A model generated the notes under the pieces. It was given only the letters and a program-made list of their open reading frames with translations, did not search any database and was not told the DNA's origin. Position numbers and translations under genes: made by a program. From Amycolatopsis balhimycina FH 1894 (lineage in GTDB: Bacteria; Actinomycetota; Actinomycetes; Mycobacteriales; Pseudonocardiaceae), in NCBI RefSeq assembly GCF_000384295.1, contig NZ_KB913037.1, positions 3,520,649-3,584,648 of the forward strand: a stretch of DNA of 64,000 nucleotides, written 5' to 3'. Position 1 is the first letter of the stretch. Each line of letters begins with the position of its first letter. This document shows positions 53,614-62,933 of this stretch, piece after piece.

Positions 53614-55077
53614 GTGCGATCCCGTGAACTGCGCTTCGGCCTGGGCGTCTTCGTCCTGTCCCTCGGCGTTCTGCTGCTCCGGTTCCTCGTGCCGAGGCCG
53701 ATCGGGATGGCCGACAACGGCGACGGCTGGCGACTGCTGTGCGACCTCGGCGGCCGGCACCCCGACATCAAGCCCGAGTTCTACGTGCACCTCAGCTACG
53801 GGCCCGGCCAGGTGTGCCACACCGACTACATCTCGAGCCAGGCGTGGCTCGACTGGTTCGCGAGCAAGCTGGGGAAGGTGCTCGGCTCGTCGGCGGAGCT
53901 CAACCTGCTGGTGCTCGGCGCGATCACGTGCGTGCTCGTCGCGGCGGGCGTCGCGGCTACCGTCCTCGGCCTGGAGCTGAGCCGCCGCAACCGCGTCATC
54001 GCCGCCGTCCTGCTGCTGCTCGTGATGGCCGACTCGGCGTTCTTCGGCTATTTCGCCTCGGTGCTCAGCGAGGGCGCCGGGTTCCTGGGGATGCTGCTGA
54101 CCGCGGGCGGGCTGCTGCTGATGCACCGCACGGGCGCGTGGCGGTACTGGGGCGCGGCGCTGACCGTCGGGGGCGCGCTGATCGGCATCAACGCGAAGTC
54201 GCAGACGCTGCTGCTGATCCCGCTGTTCGTGCTGGCGCTGGTGCTGGTCCGGCCGCTCGGCGCGAAGGGCCGCGCGCGGTGGCTGGTGCCGCTGGGCGTG
54301 CTGCTGGTCGTCGGCGCGGGCACGGCCGTGGTGCAGTCCCAAGGCGACCCGGCCAACGCCGAGTACCGCGAAGCGAACATGTACCACGTGGTGTTCGACA
54401 GCATCGTCGACGGCAAGCACGACACGGACGCCGACCTCGCGGCCCTGGGCCTGCCGCCGGCCGCGAAGAAGTTCATCGGCACGGGCTGGTGGGAAGTGAG
54501 CCCGTGGAAGGACGCGGACTACAACGGCTTCCGCGACAAGATCAGCCGCCGCAACGTGGTCAAGTACTACGCGTCCCACCCGGGCCGCACGCTGCAGATC
54601 CTCCAGCAGGGCGCGACCGACACGCTCACGGCGCGCCCCTCCCGGCTCGGCAGCTTCCCCGACACGTCCGGGCTGCCGCCGATGGCGCAGGAGTACCGGG
54701 TCCCGGTGCTGTCCGGGCTGTCCGCGCTGGCGGCCCCGCTGGGGCTGTTCGTGCTGGTCCCGTTCTGGCTGCTGATCGGCTGGGCCGGGGTCCGCGCGTT
54801 CCGCCGCCGCGCGCGCGAGTACGGGATCGTGGTGTTCTTCCTGCTGCTGTTCGCGGTGGGGCAGTTCGGGCTGTCCGCACTGGGCGAGGGCGTCGAGGGC
54901 GTGAAGCACCAGCTGCTGACGCTGTTCCCGACGTTCCTGGCGGCGGTGTTCGCGGTGCTGAGCTTCTTCCCGCGGCCGGCCCCGCCGGTTACGGAGGAAG
55001 AGCCGGACGAGGAGCCCGAGCCGGCGACCGAGGTGTTCGACGCGTTCCGCGAGCCGGAGGAGCCCGCGGTCCGCTGA
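53614..55077 (+). CDS. polytopic GT-C-like membrane protein (WsfD-like hexose transferase candidate)
   Basis: The 487-aa protein has about ten membrane helices. After the first helix comes PIGMADNGDGWRLLCDLGG, an acidic loop of the kind carrying the catalytic Asp in GT-C glycosyltransferases and resembling WsfD proteins. A soluble segment (about 250-345, with WWEVSPWKDADYNGFRDKISR) would be outside the cell, and the C-terminal tail is acidic. It probably takes the flipped lipid-linked sugar and adds it to an envelope glycan; this is inference from the neighbours. Confidence 0.65.
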   Translation: MRSRELRFGLGVFVLSLGVLLLRFLVPRPIGMADNGDGWRLLCDLGGRHPDIKPEFYVHLSYGPGQVCHTDYISSQAWLDWFASKLGKVLGSSAELNLLVLGAITCVLVAAGVAATVLGLELSRRNRVIAAVLLLLVMADSAFFGYFASVLSEGAGFLGMLLTAGGLLLMHRTGAWRYWGAALTVGGALIGINAKSQTLLLIPLFVLALVLVRPLGAKGRARWLVPLGVLLVVGAGTAVVQSQGDPANAEYREANMYHVVFDSIVDGKHDTDADLAALGLPPAAKKFIGTGWWEVSPWKDADYNGFRDKISRRNVVKYYASHPGRTLQILQQGATDTLTARPSRLGSFPDTSGLPPMAQEYRVPVLSGLSALAAPLGLFVLVPFWLLIGWAGVRAFRRRAREYGIVVFFLLLFAVGQFGLSALGEGVEGVKHQLLTLFPTFLAAVFAVLSFFPRPAPPVTEEEPDEEPEPATEVFDAFREPEEPAVR

Positions 55078-55108
55078 CACGGGTGGCGCGCTCCGGCAGA
55101 CTGGGGCG

Positions 55109-55504
55109 ATGCGGATCAGGCACCAGGTCGTCACCTTCGACGCCGCCGACCTCGCGGCCGAGAGCCGCTTCTGGGCGGGCGTTCTCGGCGGGGAGGTCGA
55201 CGAGGACAGTGACTGGCACATGGTCATGGTGGACGGCGCGCCGTCCATCGGCGTTCAGCTCGCCCCCGACCACGTGCCGCCGGAGTGGCCGGATGGTCCG
55301 ACGAAGCAGCAGATCCACCTCGACCTCTGGGTCGAGGACTTCGCCGAAGCGCACGAGCACGTCACGGCCCTCGGCGCCACGGTGCTGAAACCGGCGGCGG
55401 GGAACACGTCCGGGGACGACTTCCAGGTCTACGCGGACCCGGCCGGGCACCCGTTCTGCCTGTGCTGGCTGCTCCCCCGGGAGCCGGCGACTCAGCCCGA
55501 CTGA
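55109..55504 (+). CDS. VOC-family (glyoxalase/bleomycin resistance fold) protein
   Basis: The 131-aa protein has two beta-alpha-beta-beta-beta modules: [26 protein letters not shown] and [26 protein letters not shown]...[14 protein letters not shown]. His and Glu/Asp residues are placed as in metal-binding VOC proteins. The substrate is unknown. It overlaps prfA by 13 nt in convergent orientation. Confidence 0.8.
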   Translation: MRIRHQVVTFDAADLAAESRFWAGVLGGEVDEDSDWHMVMVDGAPSIGVQLAPDHVPPEWPDGPTKQQIHLDLWVEDFAEAHEHVTALGATVLKPAAGNTSGDDFQVYADPAGHPFCLCWLLPREPATQPD

Positions 55505-56568
55505 GCCGCCAGGCGCTCTTCGCGGTCCGCCGTCTTCAGAGCGTCGAGGACGCCGTCCAGTTCGCCGTCGAGGACCTGGTCCAGGTTGTACGACTTGTAG
55601 TTCACCCGGTGGTCCGAAATGCGGTTCTCCGGGAAGTTGTACGTGCGGATCCGCTCCGAGCGGTCGACCGTGCGGACCTGCGAACGGCGGGCGTCGGACG
55701 CCTTGGCCGCCGCCTCCTCCTCCGCGATCGCCTGGAGCCGCGCCTGCAGCACCTGCAGGGCCCGCGCGCGGTTCTGGATCTGGGACTTCTCGTTCTGGCA
55801 CGAAACGACGATGCCGGTCGGCAGGTGCGTGATCCGGACCGCCGAGTCGGTCGTGTTCACGCTCTGGCCACCCGGGCCCGAGGACCGGAAGACGTCGATG
55901 CGCAGGTCGTTGGGGTCGATCTCGACCTCGACCTCCTCCGGCTCCGGGTAGATGAGCACCCCGGACGCGGACGTGTGGATGCGGCCCTGCGACTCGGTCG
56001 CCGGCACGCGCTGGACGCGGTGGACGCCGCCCTCGAACTTCAGGCGCGACCACACGCCGTCGACGACCGCCGTCTTGCTCTTGATCGACAGCGTGACGTC
56101 CTTGAAGCCGCCCAGGTCGGAGTCCACCGAGTCGAGGACCTCGGCCTTCCAGCCGTGACGCTCGGCGTAGCGCAGGTACATGCGCAGCAGGTCGCCGGCG
56201 AACAGGGCCGACTCCTCGCCGCCCTCGCCGGACTTGATCTCCATCACGACGTCGGAGCCGTCGTACGGGTCGCGCGGGAGCAGCAGCTCGGTGAGCTTCG
56301 ACTCCAGCTCGGGGATCCGCGCGGTCAGCTCTTCGGCTTCGGCGGCGAACTCGGCGTCCTCCGCCAGCTCCTTCGCCGTCGCGAGGTCGTCGCGGGCAGT
56401 GTCCAGCTCATGGACGGCTCGAACCACCGGCGACAGCTCGGCGTAGCGGCGGCCGAGCTTGCGGGCGCGCGCCTGGTCGGCGTGCACCGCCGGATCCGCC
56501 AGCTGGGTCTCCAGCTCCGCGTGTTCGGCGAGCAGCCCCTTGAGCGAGCTCGAATCCACCTCAGCCAC
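55492..56568 (-). CDS. prfA: peptide chain release factor 1
   Basis: RF1 ends translation at UAA and UAG. The 358-aa protein has the anticodon-like PAT motif ([15 protein letters not shown]), the catalytic GGQ in [17 protein letters not shown] and the family C-terminus. The GTG at 56568 is kept, though a second GTG three codons on has a better-spaced GGAGAGG. It follows rpmE, as usual. Confidence 0.95.
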   Translation of the reverse strand: MAEVDSSSLKGLLAEHAELETQLADPAVHADQARARKLGRRYAELSPVVRAVHELDTARDDLATAKELAEDAEFAAEAEELTARIPELESKLTELLLPRDPYDGSDVVMEIKSGEGGEESALFAGDLLRMYLRYAERHGWKAEVLDSVDSDLGGFKDVTLSIKSKTAVVDGVWSRLKFEGGVHRVQRVPATESQGRIHTSASGVLIYPEPEEVEVEIDPNDLRIDVFRSSGPGGQSVNTTDSAVRITHLPTGIVVSCQNEKSQIQNRARALQVLQARLQAIAEEEAAAKASDARRSQVRTVDRSERIRTYNFPENRISDHRVNYKSYNLDQVLDGELDGVLDALKTADREERLAAQSG

Positions 56569-56613
56569 CTCTCCGCACCGGAAACCAAAGACAAGCAGTG
56601 TTACTTCAAAGAA

Positions 56614-56647
56614 AAGGCGCCCACCCGGAAGTCCGGGTGGGCGCCTT
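56614..56647 (-). terminator. intrinsic terminator of rpmE
   Basis: AAGGCGCCCACCCGG (56614-56628) and its complement (56633-56647) form a 15-bp stem with a 4-nt loop. On the minus strand it is followed by TTTTCTTTG, a good U-tract. It starts 9 nt after the rpmE stop. Confidence 0.88.
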
Positions 56648-56655
56648 GGGAAAAG

Positions 56656-56886
56656 CTACTTGGCGTCGGCGTCCTTCTTCTGCCGCTTGCCGTAGCGAGC
56701 CTCGAAGCGCGCGACCCGGCCACCGGTGTCCATGATCTTCTGCTTGCCCGTGTAGAACGGGTGGCAGTTCGAGCAGATCTCGACGTGGATGCTGCCGCTG
56801 GTCTTGGTGCTGCGCGTGGTGAAGCTGTTGCCGCAGTCGCAGTTCACGTCCGTGACCACGTACTCGGGGTGAATACCGCTCTTCAT
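56656..56886 (-). CDS. rpmE: 50S ribosomal protein L31, zinc-binding type
   Basis: The 76-aa protein begins [27 protein letters not shown] and has [22 protein letters not shown]. The C-x-C pair plus CxxC give the Cys ligands of the zinc-containing L31, as opposed to the zinc-free form induced by zinc shortage. It lies between rho and prfA with its own terminator. Confidence 0.96.
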   Translation of the reverse strand: MKSGIHPEYVVTDVNCDCGNSFTTRSTKTSGSIHVEICSNCHPFYTGKQKIMDTGGRVARFEARYGKRQKKDADAK

Positions 56887-57018
56887 GGTGTCCTCTCTCG
56901 TTGGCTCCGGGTCCCCAGTCGTTCCCACGGGGTGAACCGGCGCCGGACTTCAGCGGGTAATTCTGCCAGACGAGCTGACGGGTACTGGAACGCACCCCGC
57001 TGACCAGCTATTCCCGAC

Positions 57019-57060
57019 GCGGAAGGGGCCTCCCCGGCTACCCGGGAAGACCCCTTCCGC
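57019..57060 (-). terminator. intrinsic terminator of rho
   Basis: GCGGAAGGGG (57019-57028) pairs with CCCCTTCCGC (57051-57060), with further near-palindromic TCCCCGG/CCCGGGA pairing inside. It lies 8 nt after the rho stop. Confidence 0.8.
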
Positions 57061-57068
57061 ACCGAGAC

Positions 57069-59111
57069 TCAGTCGTCTTCGCCGCCGCCGAGGGCGGTCT
57101 TCGAGACCTGCATGAGGAACTCGGTGTTCGTCTTCGTCTTGCGCAGCCGCGAGATCAGCAGGTCGATGGCCTGCTGCGAGTCGAGCGCGTGCAGCACCCG
57201 GCTCAGCTTCACGGTGACCGCCAGCTCGTCCGGATTCAGCAGCAGCTCGTCCTTGCGGGTACCGGACGGGTTGACGTCGACCGCCGGGAACACCCGGCGC
57301 TCGGCGATCTTCCGGTCGAGCTTGAGCTCGGCGTTACCCGTGCCCTTGAACTCCTCGAAGATGACCGTGTCCATCGTCGAGCCGGTCTCGACCATCGCCG
57401 TGGCGAAGATGGTCAGCGAGCCGCCGTTCTCGATGTTGCGCGCCGCGCCGAGGAACCGCTTCGGCGGGTAGAGCGCCGTCGAGTCGACACCACCGGACAG
57501 GATCCGGCCGGACGCCGGGGCCGCCAGGTTGTAGGCACGACCCAGCCGCGTGATCGAGTCGAGCAGCACGACGACGTCGTGGCCCATTTCGACCAGGCGC
57601 TTGGCCCGCTCGATCGACAGCTCCGCGACCGAGGTGTGGTCCGCCGGCGGCCGGTCGAAGGTGGAGGCGATGACCTCACCCTTCACCGACCGCTGCATGT
57701 CCGTGACCTCTTCCGGACGCTCGTCCACCAGGACGACCATCAGGTGGCACTCGGGGTTGTTCGTCGAGATCGCGTTCGCGATGTCCTGCATGATCGTGGT
57801 CTTACCGGCCTTCGGCGGCGACACGATCAGGGCACGCTGACCCTTGCCGACCGGCATGATCAGGTCGATCACGCGGGTCGTGAGCTTGTGCGACTCGGTC
57901 TCGAGGCGCAGCCGCTCGTTCGGGTACAGCGGGGTCAGCTTGGTGAAGTCGGGGCGGCGCTTGGCCTCGTCCGGCTCCAGGCCGTTGATCGAGTCGACGC
58001 GCACCAGCGGGTTGAACTTCTGCCGCTGCTGCTCGCCTTCGCGCGGCTGGCGCACGCTGCCGGTGATGGCGTCACCGCGGCGCAGGCCGTACTTGCGGAC
58101 CAGCGACAGCGAGACGTACACGTCGTTCGGGCCGGCGAGGTAGCCGGAGGTCCGCACGAACGCGTAGTTGTCCAGCACGTCCAGGATGCCCGCGACGGGC
58201 AGCAGGACGTCGTCGTCACGGATCTCGGTGTCCGGCGAGCCGCCTTCGACCCGGCCGCCACCGCTGCCCCGGCGACGACGGTCGCGGAAGCGACGGCCGC
58301 GACGGCCGCCTTCCTCGTCGTCGTCCTGCTGCTGCTGGGCCCGGTTGTCGCGGTCCGGGCCGCCGCGGCCGCCGTCCTGCTGGTTGCGCTGGCGGTTGCC
58401 GTCCTGGCGGTCGTTGCGGTTGTCGCCGCGGTTGCCACCCTGACGCTGCTGGTCGCGGTTGCGGTCGCCGCCCTGCTGGCGGTCACCCTGCTGACGCTCG
58501 CCCTGCTGGCGGTCGCCCTGCTGGCGGTCGCCCTGCTGACGGTCGCCCTGCTGGCGGTCGCCCTGCTGACGCTCGCCGCCCTGAGCCTGCTGACGCTCGC
58601 CCTGGCCCTGCTGGCCGTCGGGGGACCCGGCGGCGCGGTTGGAGCCGCGGCGACGGCGGCTGCGGCCGCCCTCCTCGGGCTGGCCGTCCTGGCCCTGCTG
58701 GCCGTCCTGCTTGTCCTGCTGCGGGCGCTCGGCCTGCGGCTGAGCGTCCGACGGCGCGGCGGCGGGGGCCTCGGCCTTCGGCTCCGGCTTGGTCTCGGCC
58801 GCGGGCGCCTGGGCCTTCGGCTCGGCCTTGGGAGCCGCCGCCTTCGGCGGTTCGCCGACGCCCTCCAGTGGCAGCGTCTCGGCCGTCGCACGCGGCTTGC
58901 GCGACTTGCCCTGGCGCTCACGGATCGCGGCGATCAGATCGCCCTTGCGCATGCCCGTCGTCTCGCCGACGCCGAGCTCCCCAGCCAGCGAACGCAGTTC
59001 GGCGACGGTCTTACCGGTCAGCCCGCCGACCGCCCGCTTGGGAGCGGGGGCCGTGCCGTTCGAACCGGCCGTGTCGCTACCCACGTCGCTCAAAAGATCG
59101 GTGTTGCTCAC
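57069..59111 (-). CDS. rho: transcription termination factor Rho with long disordered insertion
   Basis: Rho is the hexameric RNA helicase that ends transcription. The 680-aa protein (E. coli, 419) has an N-terminal SAP-like Rho_N region (VAELRSLAGELGVGETTGMRKGDLIAAIRER). About 200 residues of Ala/Lys/Pro then Gln/Gly/Arg/Asn/Asp-rich low-complexity sequence follow, then the RNA-binding domain (DNYAFVRTSGYLAGPNDVYVS) and the motor with SPPKAGKTTIMQDIA (P-loop). Seven G(D/E)RQQ units lie in the insertion. AAGGA precedes the GTG (VSNTDLLSDVG). Confidence 0.95.
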   Translation of the reverse strand: MSNTDLLSDVGSDTAGSNGTAPAPKRAVGGLTGKTVAELRSLAGELGVGETTGMRKGDLIAAIRERQGKSRKPRATAETLPLEGVGEPPKAAAPKAEPKAQAPAAETKPEPKAEAPAAAPSDAQPQAERPQQDKQDGQQGQDGQPEEGGRSRRRRGSNRAAGSPDGQQGQGERQQAQGGERQQGDRQQGDRQQGDRQQGDRQQGERQQGDRQQGGDRNRDQQRQGGNRGDNRNDRQDGNRQRNQQDGGRGGPDRDNRAQQQQDDDEEGGRRGRRFRDRRRRGSGGGRVEGGSPDTEIRDDDVLLPVAGILDVLDNYAFVRTSGYLAGPNDVYVSLSLVRKYGLRRGDAITGSVRQPREGEQQRQKFNPLVRVDSINGLEPDEAKRRPDFTKLTPLYPNERLRLETESHKLTTRVIDLIMPVGKGQRALIVSPPKAGKTTIMQDIANAISTNNPECHLMVVLVDERPEEVTDMQRSVKGEVIASTFDRPPADHTSVAELSIERAKRLVEMGHDVVVLLDSITRLGRAYNLAAPASGRILSGGVDSTALYPPKRFLGAARNIENGGSLTIFATAMVETGSTMDTVIFEEFKGTGNAELKLDRKIAERRVFPAVDVNPSGTRKDELLLNPDELAVTVKLSRVLHALDSQQAIDLLISRLRKTKTNTEFLMQVSKTALGGGEDD
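58473..58577. repeat. rho: 15-bp tandem repeats inside rho
   Basis: Seven consecutive 15-bp units encode G(D/E)RQQ on the minus strand. Neighbouring units are nearly identical at the DNA level, so copy number may vary between strains. Confidence 0.85.
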
Positions 59112-59521
59112 ACATGTCCTTCCTGACCGATCCACGCCTCCAGGCGGATCAGCGGACTGCCGCTCGCTTCTGATCGCGAACCGGCGTATCTGCCCCCCGA
59201 TACGGGAGATGAGCTCTTCGGCCGTGCGAAACACAGCTGGAGCGCCTCCACCACAGGGGTTTGCGTCCTCCAAACGGAGGACACGGAATTCGGCACCGCC
59301 GAGACCGGAAACCCGCCTGCGTCCCTCCGCGTTACCCCGCGTGCCAGGCGGTGCGGATTCGGCGGATCGACGAAGGATGCGATCCGGAGGATTCCCCGGG
59401 ACCGGCATCGGGTGCGGAAACGCACGGTGATCGAACGCCCCCGAGGGTAGACCGCGCGGGTGCCGGGTGCAACAACCACCCCCCGCGTGGCGGGTCCGGC
59501 GGCAGGCACGTGACCCAGCCT
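59112..59521 (-). promoter_or_regulatory. rho promoter and long 5' leader (about 330 nt)
   Basis: No gene is seen in these 410 nt. TACCCT on the minus strand near 59445 is a possible -10, which would give a leader of about 330 nt. The leader can form GTCCTCC-AAAC-GGAGGAC (59265-59282) and an imperfect hairpin at 59129-59150 just before the ribosome site. Long rho leaders are associated with autoregulation in other bacteria. Confidence 0.4.
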
Positions 59522-60406
59522 TTACTGAGCCGCAACCTGCACACCCGTGAGATCCACGGGCAGCTCGAAGACGTCGAAACCTGCAACGCCGACCTCCGCC
59601 GGAAGTATTCCCGCGGTGGTCAGCGCGAGCACCGTCGGACCGGCGCCGGAGATGGCGGCGGCCACGCCGCGTGCACGGAGCGTCGCCACCAGCTCCGTGC
59701 TCGCCGGGTATGCGGGAGCGCGGTAGTGCTGGTGGAGCCGGTCCTCGGTGGCCGCGAGCAGCAGCTCCGGCTTCGCCGTCAGGGCGTGCACGGCGAGCGC
59801 GGCGCGGCCGGCGTTGTGCGCGGCGTCGACGTGCGGCACGGACGACGGCAGCAGGCCGCGCGTGGTCGCGGTGGCCGAGCGCACCGACGGGACGGCGACG
59901 ACCGGCCGGACCGACGCGTGCGGCGCGAGCCGCTCGGCGTGGAACCGCCCGCTGTCGCTCCAGGCCAGGACGAGCCCGCCGAGCAGGCTCGCCGCGGCGT
60001 TGTCGGCATGGCCTTCGAAGCCCGCGGCCAGCTGCAGCGCGTCGAATTCGTCGATGTCCCGGCCCGCCAAGGCGTACCCGGCGGCGACGCCGGACACCAC
60101 CGCGGCCGCGGACGAGCCGAGCCCGCGCGCGTGCGGGATCGCGTTGAAGCAGCGCAGGTGCAGGCCCGGCGGCTCGACGCCGAGGTGCGCGCACGTCTTG
60201 CGGATCGCCCGCACGACCAGGTGGGTCTCGTCGGTGGGGACGTCCGCGACACCACCGGCGCCGGCGTCGATCACCTCGACCTTGAGCCCGCCGTCGGTGA
60301 CCTGCACCTCGACGACGTCGTAGAGGCCGAGCGCCATGCCGAAGGCGTCGAAGCCCGGCCCGATGTTCGCCGTGGACGCCGGGACGGTGACCTTGAACCC
60401 GGTCAC
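59522..60406 (-). CDS. thrB: homoserine kinase
   Basis: The 294-aa GHMP kinase phosphorylates homoserine. [22 protein letters not shown] is the N-terminal substrate strand, [22 protein letters not shown] the ATP-binding glycine-serine loop, and [12 protein letters not shown] motif 3. It is the third gene of the hom-thrC-thrB set. The GTG start ([12 protein letters not shown]) is chosen because GHMP kinases start right at this strand. Confidence 0.94.
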   Translation of the reverse strand: MTGFKVTVPASTANIGPGFDAFGMALGLYDVVEVQVTDGGLKVEVIDAGAGGVADVPTDETHLVVRAIRKTCAHLGVEPPGLHLRCFNAIPHARGLGSSAAAVVSGVAAGYALAGRDIDEFDALQLAAGFEGHADNAAASLLGGLVLAWSDSGRFHAERLAPHASVRPVVAVPSVRSATATTRGLLPSSVPHVDAAHNAGRAALAVHALTAKPELLLAATEDRLHQHYRAPAYPASTELVATLRARGVAAAISGAGPTVLALTTAGILPAEVGVAGFDVFELPVDLTGVQVAAQ

Positions 60407-60418
60407 GAGAGCGCCCCC

Positions 60419-60457
60419 ATGTGGCGTTGGTTGCGCTGGACGCACCGAACGCCACAT
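60419..60457. repeat. intergenic hairpin between thrC and thrB
   Basis: ATGTGGCGTT (60419-60428) and AACGCCACAT (60448-60457) form a 10-bp stem. The loop can pair further as TGCG/CGCA with small bulges. It resembles a repeat that I recall between Amycolatopsis genes. It may trim or attenuate the thr message. Confidence 0.6.
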
Positions 60458-60479
60458 TGGGGCGTTCGCCGGCCGGTGC

Positions 60480-61541
60480 TCACCGCAGGTCCAGGGCCGC
60501 CGCGACCGCGGACGGGTCCACGGCCAGGGGTTCGACCTCGACGTTGCCCGCCAGGGCCGTCTGCGGGTCCTTCAGGCCGTGTCCGGTGACCGTGCAGACG
60601 ACCCGCGAACCGCGCGGGAGCCTGCCGTCGGCGGCCGTCGCGAGCAGGCCCGCGACGCTCGTGGCCGACGCCGGCTCGACGAACACGCCTTCGCGCGCGG
60701 CCAGCAGCCGGTACGCCTCGAGAATCTTCTCGTCCGTGACGGCTTCGAAGAGCCCGTCGGACTCTTCCTTCGCCGCCACCGCGGACGTCCACGACGCCGG
60801 GCTGCCGATCCGGATCGCCGTGGCGATCGTGTCCGGGTCGCGCACCGGCTCGCCCAGCACCAGCGGCGCCGCGCCGGCCGCCTGGAAGCCGAACATCCGC
60901 GGCGTGTTCTTCACCACACCGTCGGCCGCGTACTCCGCATACCCCGCCCAGTAGGCGGTGATGTTGCCCGCGTTGCCGACCGGCAGGCAGTGGATGTCCG
61001 GCGCCGTGCCGAGCACGTCGCAGATTTCGAAGGCCGCGGTCTTCTGGCCGGCGATGCGCACCGGGTTCACCGAGTTGACCAGGGTGACCGGGTAGTCGCT
61101 CGCAGTCTTGCGAGCCAGCTCGAGGCAGTCGTCGAAGTTGCCGTCCACCTGCAGGATCCGCGCGCCGTGCAGCACGGCCTGGGCGAGCTTGCCCATGGCG
61201 ATCTTGCCCTGCGGCACCAGCACGGCACAGGTGAGGCCGGCCCGGGCGGCGTAGGCGGCGGCCGAGGCGGAGGTGTTGCCGGTCGACGCGCAGATGACCG
61301 CCTTGAGGCCGCTCGCGAGCGCGTGCGTGATGGCCACGGTCATCCCGCGGTCCTTGAAGGATCCCGTCGGGTTGGCGCCTTCGACCTTGAGGTGGACCTC
61401 GCAGCCGGTCAGCTCGGACAGGTGGTGCGCGGGCAGCAGGGGCGTGTTGCCCTCCCCGAGCGTGACGATCCGCGCGCCGTCCGGGACCGGGACGCGGTCC
61501 CGGTACGCCTCGATGAGCCCGGGCCAAGGGTGCCTGATCAT
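60480..61541 (-). CDS. thrC: threonine synthase
   Basis: The 353-aa PLP enzyme turns phosphohomoserine into threonine. [19 protein letters not shown] has the PLP Lys, [20 protein letters not shown] the substrate loop, and [16 protein letters not shown] the phosphate-binding glycine loop. It is the short bacterial form. GGAGCGAGG lies before the ATG. Confidence 0.95.
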   Translation of the reverse strand: MIRHPWPGLIEAYRDRVPVPDGARIVTLGEGNTPLLPAHHLSELTGCEVHLKVEGANPTGSFKDRGMTVAITHALASGLKAVICASTGNTSASAAAYAARAGLTCAVLVPQGKIAMGKLAQAVLHGARILQVDGNFDDCLELARKTASDYPVTLVNSVNPVRIAGQKTAAFEICDVLGTAPDIHCLPVGNAGNITAYWAGYAEYAADGVVKNTPRMFGFQAAGAAPLVLGEPVRDPDTIATAIRIGSPASWTSAVAAKEESDGLFEAVTDEKILEAYRLLAAREGVFVEPASATSVAGLLATAADGRLPRGSRVVCTVTGHGLKDPQTALAGNVEVEPLAVDPSAVAAALDLR

Positions 61542-61617
61542 GCGATCGCCTCGCTCCGCGAGACAGCGTCTGATCCTTTTTGGCGCATGATGTCCATGGT
61601 TCGCTCGCAAGCGTCGC

Positions 61618-62928
61618 TCACTGGTCTTCGCCTTCCACCCGCATCACGCTGACAACTTCGTGGACGACGTCGAGCCGGCTGATTTCGTCCACAGTGGACT
61701 CGAGGGCGGCGTCCGGGGCCTGGTGGGTCACCACGACCAGGCTCGCGCGGTCGCCGACGTCGCTCTGCCGGACCGCCGCGATGCTGACGCCGTGGTCGGC
61801 GAACGCCTGCGCCACCTGGGCCAGCACACCCGCGCGGTCGGCGACGGAAAGGCTTACGTGGTACCGGGTCGGGGTCTGCCCCATCGGCCGCACCGGCAGC
61901 GCCGCGTGCGCGGATTCGCGCGGGCCGCGGCCACCGACGACCCGGTTGCGGGCCACCGCGACGAGATCCCCGAGCACCGCGCTCGCGGTCGGCGCGCCGC
62001 CCGCGCCCTGGCCGTAGAACATCAGCTCGCCCGCCGCGTCGGCCTCGACGTAGACGGCGTTGAACGCGCCGCCGACGCCGGCGAGCTGGTGGCTGCGCGG
62101 GATCATCACCGGGTGCACACGGGCGGAAACCGACTCGACACCGTCGTCGTCGGTGACCCGCTCACAAATGGCCAGCAGCTTCACCGTGCGGCCGAGTATC
62201 CGGGCCGCGCCGAGGTCGGCCGCGGTGACATCGGCGATGCCCTCGCGGTGCACGTCCGAGGCGGTCACCCGGGTGTGGAAGGCCAGCGAAGCGAGGATCG
62301 CGGCCTTCGACGCGGCGTCGTAGCCGTCGACGTCGGCGGTCGGGTCGGCCTCGGCGTACCCGAGCCGGCTGGCCTCGTCGAGCGTCTCGGCGTAGCCGGC
62401 GCCGCTGGAGTCCATGGCGGACAGGATGTAGTTGGTGGTGCCGTTGACGATGCCCATCACGCGGGTGATGCGGTCGCCGGCGAGGGACTCCCGCAGCGGG
62501 CGCAGCAGCGGGATGGCCCCCGCGACCGCGGCTTCGAAGTACAGGTCGGCGCCCGCGGCGTCGGCCGCTTCGAACAGGTCCGCGGAATGCTCGGCCAGCA
62601 GCGCCTTGTTCGCCGTGACGACGGACTTCCCGGCCTTCAGCGCGGCGAGCAGCCAGCCGCGCACCGGCTCGATCCCGCCGACCAGCTCGACCACGACGTC
62701 GACCTCGTCCGATGTAACGAGCTTCTCGGCGTCGGCGGTCAGCAGCTCCGGCGGCAGCTCGGGGTGCTTGTCCGGGCGGCGGACCGCGATACCGGCCAGC
62801 TCGACCGGCACGCCCGCCCGCGCGGCCAGCTCGCCGGCCTGCTCGGTGAGCAGCCGGGCGACCTCGCCGCCGACGGTTCCGCAGCCGAGCAGGGCGACCC
62901 TGATGGCACCTTCCTGTGGGGCAGCCAC
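61618..62928 (-). CDS. hom: homoserine dehydrogenase
   Basis: The 436-aa enzyme reduces aspartate semialdehyde to homoserine. [17 protein letters not shown] is the NAD(P) site, [14 protein letters not shown] and [14 protein letters not shown] line the active site, and the ACT domain (about 355-436; [28 protein letters not shown]) gives feedback control by threonine. It lies 5 nt after lysA, so the lysine and threonine branches share a transcript. GTG start. Confidence 0.95.
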   Translation of the reverse strand: MAAPQEGAIRVALLGCGTVGGEVARLLTEQAGELAARAGVPVELAGIAVRRPDKHPELPPELLTADAEKLVTSDEVDVVVELVGGIEPVRGWLLAALKAGKSVVTANKALLAEHSADLFEAADAAGADLYFEAAVAGAIPLLRPLRESLAGDRITRVMGIVNGTTNYILSAMDSSGAGYAETLDEASRLGYAEADPTADVDGYDAASKAAILASLAFHTRVTASDVHREGIADVTAADLGAARILGRTVKLLAICERVTDDDGVESVSARVHPVMIPRSHQLAGVGGAFNAVYVEADAAGELMFYGQGAGGAPTASAVLGDLVAVARNRVVGGRGPRESAHAALPVRPMGQTPTRYHVSLSVADRAGVLAQVAQAFADHGVSIAAVRQSDVGDRASLVVVTHQAPDAALESTVDEISRLDVVHEVVSVMRVEGEDQ

Positions 62929-62933
62929 TGTGT

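Noticed and set aside
58473..58577. Tandem repeat as a possible CRISPR or regulatory array
   Set aside because: Units are contiguous 15-mers in frame with the Rho coding sequence and have no spacers.
57189..59126. Long plus-strand open frame opposite rho
   Set aside because: It exists only because high GC content and the rho codon pattern keep stops out of the antisense frame. The minus-strand Rho motifs are unambiguous.
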